Made by a program: the position numbers and the translations under genes | NCBI GenBank assembly: GCA_944392235.1 | Contig: CALXVZ010000003.1 | Coordinates: 1 to 64,000 of the forward strand | Direction of reading: 5' to 3' | Origin: an uncultured Alphaproteobacteria bacterium | GTDB taxonomy: Bacteria > Pseudomonadota > Alphaproteobacteria > RF32 > CAG-239 | Length of the DNA stretch: 64,000 nucleotides | Shown: piece after piece, positions 59,848-64,000 of the stretch | How the letters are laid out: each line of letters opens with the position of its first letter | How positions within the stretch are numbered: the first letter of the stretch is position 1 | Notes under the pieces: model-generated | What the model saw: the letters and a program-made list of their open reading frames with translations, nothing else | What the model was told of the DNA's origin: nothing | The model's database searches: none

Positions 59848-60723
59848 ATGGAAAAACAACTTACTCTAAATGGACTTGACTTTTCACCTGAGGAAAATTT
59901 ATCTCGTTATTTACAATCTATAAAAAAATTTCCTCTTCTTTCTTTTGATGAAGAATATAGTTTAGCTTTGAAATATCAATCTACAAAAGATAAAGAAATA
60001 GCTTATAAGCTTATTACTTCTCATTTGAGACTTGTTGTTAAAGTTGTTGTAAAGTATCGTGGATATGGATTGCCTATTGGCGAAATGATTTCTGAAGGTA
60101 ATATTGGCTTAATGTATGCTATTGATAAGTTTGAACCGGAAAAAGGATTTAGATTTTCAACTTATGCCCTCTGGTGGATTAAGGCTTCTATTCAAAAATA
60201 TATTCTGAATTCTTGGTCTCTGGTTAAACTGGGAACGACTGCTGCTCAGAAAAAACTTTTCTTTAATCTTCGAAAAATAAAAAATAAATTAAATCTTATT
60301 GATGATAGAGAACTTTCTCAAAATGTGCTTACTGATATTGCTAAATCTCTTGATGTAAGTGTTCAAGATGTCTCTGATATGAATATGAGATTGAAATCTC
60401 ATGATGGATCTCTTAATGCAATTATTGATAGTGATTCAGATGGTGCTACTGAGTGGATGGATTTTATTTCGGATTCTAAACCTAGTCAAGAAGAGTGCCT
60501 TGCTCATGCTGAAATCATGAAATATAGAAAACAGATGTTTTATAAAGCTCTTTATGTTTTAAATAAACGAGAAAAGGATATTTTATTTAAACGTAGACTT
60601 TATGAAAAAACTATCACTCTTGATGATTTAAGTAAAACTTATAATATTTCTAAGGAACGTGTGCGGCAAATAGAACTTAATTCTATAAAAAAAATTACAA
60701 AAGCTATAGAACTTATGCAATAG
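59848..60723 (+). CDS. rpoH: RNA polymerase sigma factor RpoH (sigma-32)
   Basis: 291 aa. Region 2 (Y-R-G-Y-G-L-P-I-G-E-M-I-S-E-G-N-I-G-L-M) and 2.4 (R-F-S-T-Y-A-L-W-W-I-K-A-S-I-Q) are intact, and the RpoH box Q-K-K-L-F-F-N-L-R (about 134-142) identifies the heat-shock group. Region 4.2 ends S-K-E-R-V-R-Q-I-E. It directs transcription of chaperones and proteases during heat stress. Confidence 0.95.
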   Translation: MEKQLTLNGLDFSPEENLSRYLQSIKKFPLLSFDEEYSLALKYQSTKDKEIAYKLITSHLRLVVKVVVKYRGYGLPIGEMISEGNIGLMYAIDKFEPEKGFRFSTYALWWIKASIQKYILNSWSLVKLGTTAAQKKLFFNLRKIKNKLNLIDDRELSQNVLTDIAKSLDVSVQDVSDMNMRLKSHDGSLNAIIDSDSDGATEWMDFISDSKPSQEECLAHAEIMKYRKQMFYKALYVLNKREKDILFKRRLYEKTITLDDLSKTYNISKERVRQIELNSIKKITKAIELMQ

Positions 60724-60768
60724 GTCTTCATCTTTATTTATAGCTTTGATATTTAAAAATATTGTCCT

Positions 60769-60866
60769 AAAGTATGACTTCTTTATTATTAGTTTTTGAA
60801 TATTGTTCAAAATTCTTAATTCTAAAGAAGTCTGTCTATTTTATTCTGTGTTATACGTCATACTTT
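60769..60866. repeat. Nested inverted-repeat element between rpoH and the lipoprotein gene
   Basis: AAAGTATGAC (60769-60778) pairs perfectly with GTCATACTTT (60857-60866). Overlapping it, GACTTCTTTA (60776-60785) pairs with TAAAGAAGTC (60823-60832), and TTTTGAA (60794-60800) with TTCAAAA (60806-60812). This could be a structured RNA, a complex terminator for the convergent genes, or a short MITE-like element; no target-site duplication is clear. Confidence 0.5.
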
Positions 60867-60906
60867 GTTATATAGAACCTATAAATATTTATGGTGCTAT
60901 ATTTTA

Positions 60907-61359
60907 TCAAGGATAGGTGCTATCTAAAGGGGCATCTTGATTAACGCTTTGCGGTTTGTATATAAATAAATTTGTCGTTCCAGGTATATCTGTTGTCCTT
61001 TCAACATATCCTTTTTTTAACATGCATTTCTGGTATTTTCTCGGACTTGCGTCAGTATCATCTCTAACAGAATTTACCAATATAGGCATAGCTCCAGGAT
61101 ATGGAACAAAACTTGCCCATATGCCATGCTCTTTATGCCATTTTACAACAATATTATACCTCTGCTCTTCTGTATAAAACCAACTTCTAAAATTTGGCAT
61201 CAATTTTAGGGCTTCTGCTTCTCTCATACATTCTGAGTGATCTCTTGCAAACTTTATTCCTCCGGTATTATATCTATCCCAATGGAAAACAACTTGTCCT
61301 TTCGTTGTAGTGCAGGATGTTATTATCATTAGTATTAGTATTATATAAAACCGTTTCAT
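60907..61359 (-). CDS. Predicted lipoprotein, unknown function
   Basis: 150 aa. The signal M-K-R-F-Y-I-I-L-I-L-M-I-I-T-S-C is a lipobox with Cys16 as lipidation site. The mature part has two further Cys (C-M-R-E-A-E and K-C-M-L-K-K-G-Y), which could form a disulfide, as in small outer-membrane-associated lipoproteins. It follows fzlA by 2 bases, so the two are probably coupled. The C-M-x-x-K-G-Y end is seen in many lipoproteins of unknown function. Confidence 0.75.
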   Translation of the reverse strand: MKRFYIILILMIITSCTTTKGQVVFHWDRYNTGGIKFARDHSECMREAEALKLMPNFRSWFYTEEQRYNIVVKWHKEHGIWASFVPYPGAMPILVNSVRDDTDASPRKYQKCMLKKGYVERTTDIPGTTNLFIYKPQSVNQDAPLDSTYP

Positions 61360-61361
61360 CT

Positions 61362-62027
61362 TTAAAAATCCAAATTTGTATAATTTTTTGAAGGAATTAT
61401 CCCTCTTATATTGTCCTTTAATATTTCTTTGAAACTTGGTCTTGATTTTATTTTAGCATACCAAATTTTTGCATTGGGATATTCTGACCATGGGATATCT
61501 CCTAAATAATCAACTATTGATAAATGGGCTGCGGCGGTTAAGTCTGCTAAACTAAGATCCTTTCCTGTTATATAATTATCTCTATCTGCCAAATAATCAA
61601 TATATTCCATATGATATCTCAAATTATTCAGACCCGCTTTTAAAACCTTTGAGTTAGGAGCTTGTTTATACTGAAAGCGTTTTACTATTTTTTCAATGAC
61701 AATATACTTATAAACTTCATTATAAAATTTTACATCAAACCAATCCATAACGCGTCGAACTTCTGCTTTCTGAATTAGATCTTCCGGTAATAATTTATAT
61801 TGAGGATTACTCTCTTCCAAATATTCCGTTATTGCATAATTTCCTGATATTACTTTTCCATCGAAAATCAAGATAGGTAGATCTCCAGACGGATTTATCT
61901 CAGATATCTCTTGCGATAAATTCCAAGGCTCTTCTTCCTTTAATACAAAAAGCATCTTTTTTTCCGCCATTATTAATCTTATTTTTCTTGATTGAGGGGA
62001 TATACTATGATGAACTAATAAAACCAT
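61362..62027 (-). CDS. fzlA: FzlA-like GST-fold FtsZ-binding protein
   Basis: 221 aa with a thioredoxin-like N-domain (H-H-S-I-S-P-Q-S-R-K-I-R; I-N-P-S-G-D-L-P-I-L) and helical GST C-domain (S-L-A-D-L-T-A-A-A). The end N-Y-T-N-L-D-F resembles the C-terminal tail of alphaproteobacterial FzlA, which is needed to bind curved FtsZ filaments (family knowledge). That tail and R-P-S-F set it apart from ordinary glutathione transferases. In Caulobacter FzlA is essential for division. Here it lies between a lipoprotein and a solute-binding-like gene. Confidence 0.78.
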   Translation of the reverse strand: MVLLVHHSISPQSRKIRLIMAEKKMLFVLKEEEPWNLSQEISEINPSGDLPILIFDGKVISGNYAITEYLEESNPQYKLLPEDLIQKAEVRRVMDWFDVKFYNEVYKYIVIEKIVKRFQYKQAPNSKVLKAGLNNLRYHMEYIDYLADRDNYITGKDLSLADLTAAAHLSIVDYLGDIPWSEYPNAKIWYAKIKSRPSFKEILKDNIRGIIPSKNYTNLDF

Positions 62028-62086
62028 ATTTTTTGTTTCTCCAATTTTCCGCTATTTTATCGTTCCTTTTTTGCTTTTTCAAGCTT

Positions 62087-63013
62087 TTATTCCTTACTCT
62101 CTAAAGTATTATTTGTTTCTTTGTTTTGATTGATGTATGTTGGTGGAACAATTCCTTTTGTATTTTCTCTGTATATTTCAATTAGCTCTTGAAATGCTTT
62201 ATCTCTGATTGTTTTATATCTTTCACTTTTTAAATATTTTTTCAAATTATTTACCCTTTCTTGTTGCGCTACTGATGACTTAATGCGGATAAACATTGGC
62301 ATTTTCCATACTGGATTTTTACTGTATGCTACATAGTCTCTTATTCCTAGTTTATATAGCTCTATTTGACTTTTATGATAACTTGCAACAATAAAATCAA
62401 CTTTTCCTGTTAATAGTTCTTTATATCCTTCTGGAAAATTACTTATTCCTCTTATTCCTAGATCTTCCATATTTTTCTTCACAAATTTTGATATATAATC
62501 TTCCTCTATATATACTCCTTGATATTTCCTTAAATCTTCTTTTTGTGAAACTAATAAGTTTTTATCTGTCGTCGTTATTAAGTAAATTTCATTTTCAAAA
62601 ATTGCTGGATATAAATACTCGTTTTTAGAATATGGAATATTTTCATAATATGTTGCAATTATTCCATCTACAACTGTTGTTCCTGTTTCTATTTGCTTTT
62701 CAAATTTTTGTTCATAAAGTTTATATCCGCCATATGGGATTTTTATATTTATTGCGATATGTTCCTTGTTTGCTATATCTTCAAAAATTTTAGAAAATAT
62801 TGATCCTTGTTCTACTGATGACCATGGAAAATTATTTTCAGGACCTATTAATTCTATTTGAAATAGATCAGGCCAATCATATAAATGTTTTACATATCTT
62901 GGAATGCTATACCCATATTCCTCTTTCCCTATCATTCTTATTGAATCATATGCATAACTTGGGCTAAAGTATATTAATGATAATAATACTGCACATATTA
63001 TTTTTTTTCTCAT
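62087..63013 (-). CDS. Periplasmic solute-binding-like protein (SBP family 3)
   Basis: 308 aa. A signal peptide ends near S-Y-A (about residue 21). The mature part shows the alternating alpha/beta pattern of type II solute-binding proteins, with segments Y-P-A-I-F-E-N-E-I-Y-L and G-K-V-D-F-I-V-A-S-Y. No transporter permease or ATPase gene is near, so it may act as a sensor or an orphan. The usual amino-acid-binding residues are hard to assign. Confidence 0.72.
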   Translation of the reverse strand: MRKKIICAVLLSLIYFSPSYAYDSIRMIGKEEYGYSIPRYVKHLYDWPDLFQIELIGPENNFPWSSVEQGSIFSKIFEDIANKEHIAINIKIPYGGYKLYEQKFEKQIETGTTVVDGIIATYYENIPYSKNEYLYPAIFENEIYLITTTDKNLLVSQKEDLRKYQGVYIEEDYISKFVKKNMEDLGIRGISNFPEGYKELLTGKVDFIVASYHKSQIELYKLGIRDYVAYSKNPVWKMPMFIRIKSSVAQQERVNNLKKYLKSERYKTIRDKAFQELIEIYRENTKGIVPPTYINQNKETNNTLESKE

Positions 63014-63133
63014 TTTTCCCCCACAGCTTTAAAAGAATCTTTGAATGTTTTAAGTATAGTGTTATAGTGTTAAAAAATAATTTATTCATTTTATCTTTTT
63101 TTTATTGTAACTCTATGTAATTAAAAAATAGGT

Positions 63134-63946
63134 GTGTTGTCGTTGAATAATGATTCTTTGTTAATTTATAATAGTTTGTTTCTTGATTCTTCCATTCAAC
63201 AGAATATTTCTATCTTGATTTCTGGTGCAGAAAGAATTGGTTCTTCTTGGTGCTCTCTTTCTTTGGCTCATGCTCTTAATTTAGAAAAAAAAAGAATCCT
63301 TTTGGTTGATGGAAATGGTAAATTTTCTAATATTTCATCTTATATTTTACTAAACACACCCCCTGATCTTAGCGAATATTTTAGCGGAAATAAAACATTG
63401 GCGCAACTTATTATTCAATATAGATATAGAAATTTTCATATTATCACGGCTGAGCAAGGTAGTAATTATTTGTCTTATCTTCCTTTGGGGAGAATCCAAA
63501 TTTTTGCAAATGATTTAAAAATACTTGCTCAAAATTATGATCATGTCTTTATTGATATTGGAACGGAATTAAATGAAAAAAATTTAAGTCTTTGCCAAAT
63601 CGCTAATAATGTTTTAATTTTATCTTCCGAAAACAATGAGGATTTAATTAAAACTTTTGATTTAATTAAATTCTTAAATTCTATTGATTTTAACGCTAAT
63701 TATGGTTTAATAATTAATAAGGTGAATTCTTTTGAGGATGGGTATAAAATTTATGAAAAACTTTGCAAAGCTTCTGATCGGATTTTTTTGAAATGTCCTG
63801 ATTTATTAGGTATTGTTCGTGTTGATACTAGAATTCGCGACACTATCCGTAATAAAGAACTTTTGCTAACTCGTTATCCTTCTTCAGAAGCTGCTTTAGA
63901 TATTTGTCAAATTGCTCAAAAACTCTCTCAAGGAAACTTAAAATGA
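63134..63946 (+). CDS. MinD/ParA-like protein with degenerate Walker A
   Basis: 270 aa if GTG 63134 is used; TTG 63143 is also possible, and no good ribosome binding site decides. The fold is that of MinD/FlhG: the P-loop strand I-L-I-S-G, helix, then I-L-L-V-D-G-N-G. The deviant Walker A (normally K-G-G-x-G-K-T/S) reads S-G-A-E-R-I-G-S-S, so both Lys are missing, while the Asp of the A' motif and D-H-V-F-I-D-I-G remain. ATP hydrolysis is thus doubtful. It overlaps the next gene by ATGA, pointing to a joint role with a J-domain protein. Confidence 0.78.
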   Translation: MLSLNNDSLLIYNSLFLDSSIQQNISILISGAERIGSSWCSLSLAHALNLEKKRILLVDGNGKFSNISSYILLNTPPDLSEYFSGNKTLAQLIIQYRYRNFHIITAEQGSNYLSYLPLGRIQIFANDLKILAQNYDHVFIDIGTELNEKNLSLCQIANNVLILSSENNEDLIKTFDLIKFLNSIDFNANYGLIINKVNSFEDGYKIYEKLCKASDRIFLKCPDLLGIVRVDTRIRDTIRNKELLLTRYPSSEAALDICQIAQKLSQGNLK

Positions 63947-64000
63947 GTAGTAATTATAAATATGATAGACTAGGATATTATCAGGTCTTAAATGTAACAT
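63943..64000 (+). CDS. J-domain (DnaJ-like) protein, start only
   Basis: Only the first 19 residues lie in the window: MSSNYKYDRLGYYQVLNVT. The Y-Y-Q-V-L-N-V segment is the typical start of a J domain (compare D-Y-Y-x-V-L-G-V). The ATG overlaps the stop of the MinD-like gene by four bases, so the two are coupled. The rest is beyond the right edge. Confidence 0.6.
   Translation, partial: MSSNYKYDRLGYYQVLNVT

Overview
The window reads as part of the chromosome of an AT-rich (roughly 30% G+C by eye) alphaproteobacterium, probably host-associated or gut-dwelling. The class call rests on an FzlA-like GST-fold division protein ending in a Y-x-x-L-D-F tail, an RpoH sigma factor beside an RluD-type pseudouridine synthase, the GatCAB operon, the run pyrH-frr-uppS-cdsA-rseP-bamA-lpxD-fabZ, and SufS/SufT/SufE. 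The AT bias recalls Rickettsiales or the uncultured gut RF32 group, but this is inference. There is no rRNA, insertion sequence, prophage or CRISPR array. Two tRNA genes are present: Gly(GCC) and Ser(GCT).

Layout. 1-4584 (minus): two large uncharacterised proteins, the first cut by the window edge, that share a putative ADP-ribosyltransferase-like core; the second also carries leucine-rich-like repeats. 4765-6500: tRNA-Gly, a small basic protein and murA. 6494-9553 (minus): MoxR ATPase, DUF58 protein and a membrane-anchored glycosyltransferase. 9672-12563: UvrD/PcrA helicase and a GtrA-like protein. 12794-16000: gatC-gatA-gatB, then an unlisted 57-aa gene at 16147. 16489-20439 (minus): yajC-secD-secF and an NlpD-like LytM lipoprotein. 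20573-22018: an isolated sufB. 22075-26314 (minus): plsY-dprA-topA. 26483-34236: the envelope and phospholipid operon. 34315-39186: sufS-sufT-sufE running into a degenerate sucC/sucD pair and comF. 39251-45039: class II aldolase, tRNA-Ser, several hypotheticals and glycogen phosphorylase. 45228-48463: a TolC-family protein, infC with a probable AUA start, and a GNAT protein with a structured leader. 48711-50783: ligA.

50780-58675 (minus) is the most accessory-looking region: seven tightly packed genes centred on a VirD4/TraG coupling ATPase, with two paralogous two-TM proteins (one with a possible nuclease-fold C-terminus), two large acidic proteins, a multi-TM protein and a small anchored protein. 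No other type IV secretion component is visible. 58754-60723: rluD and rpoH. 60907-63013 (minus): lipoprotein, fzlA and a solute-binding-like protein. 63134-64000: a MinD-like protein with a broken Walker A, and the start of a J-domain protein.

Most interesting leads: (i) a succinyl-CoA-synthetase-like pair fused to the SUF operon whose alpha subunit has lost the phospho-histidine and its partner glutamate; (ii) the VirD4-centred membrane locus; (iii) the paralogous ART-like proteins at the left edge; (iv) a probable AUA start for infC; (v) a leader or small RNA upstream of 48463 and a nested inverted-repeat element at 60769-60866. Several starts were moved from the longest frame using ribosome binding sites and internal terminators: 2474, 13086, 19344, 27781, 28475, 34315, 40291, 45228, 47512, 55643 and 58380.
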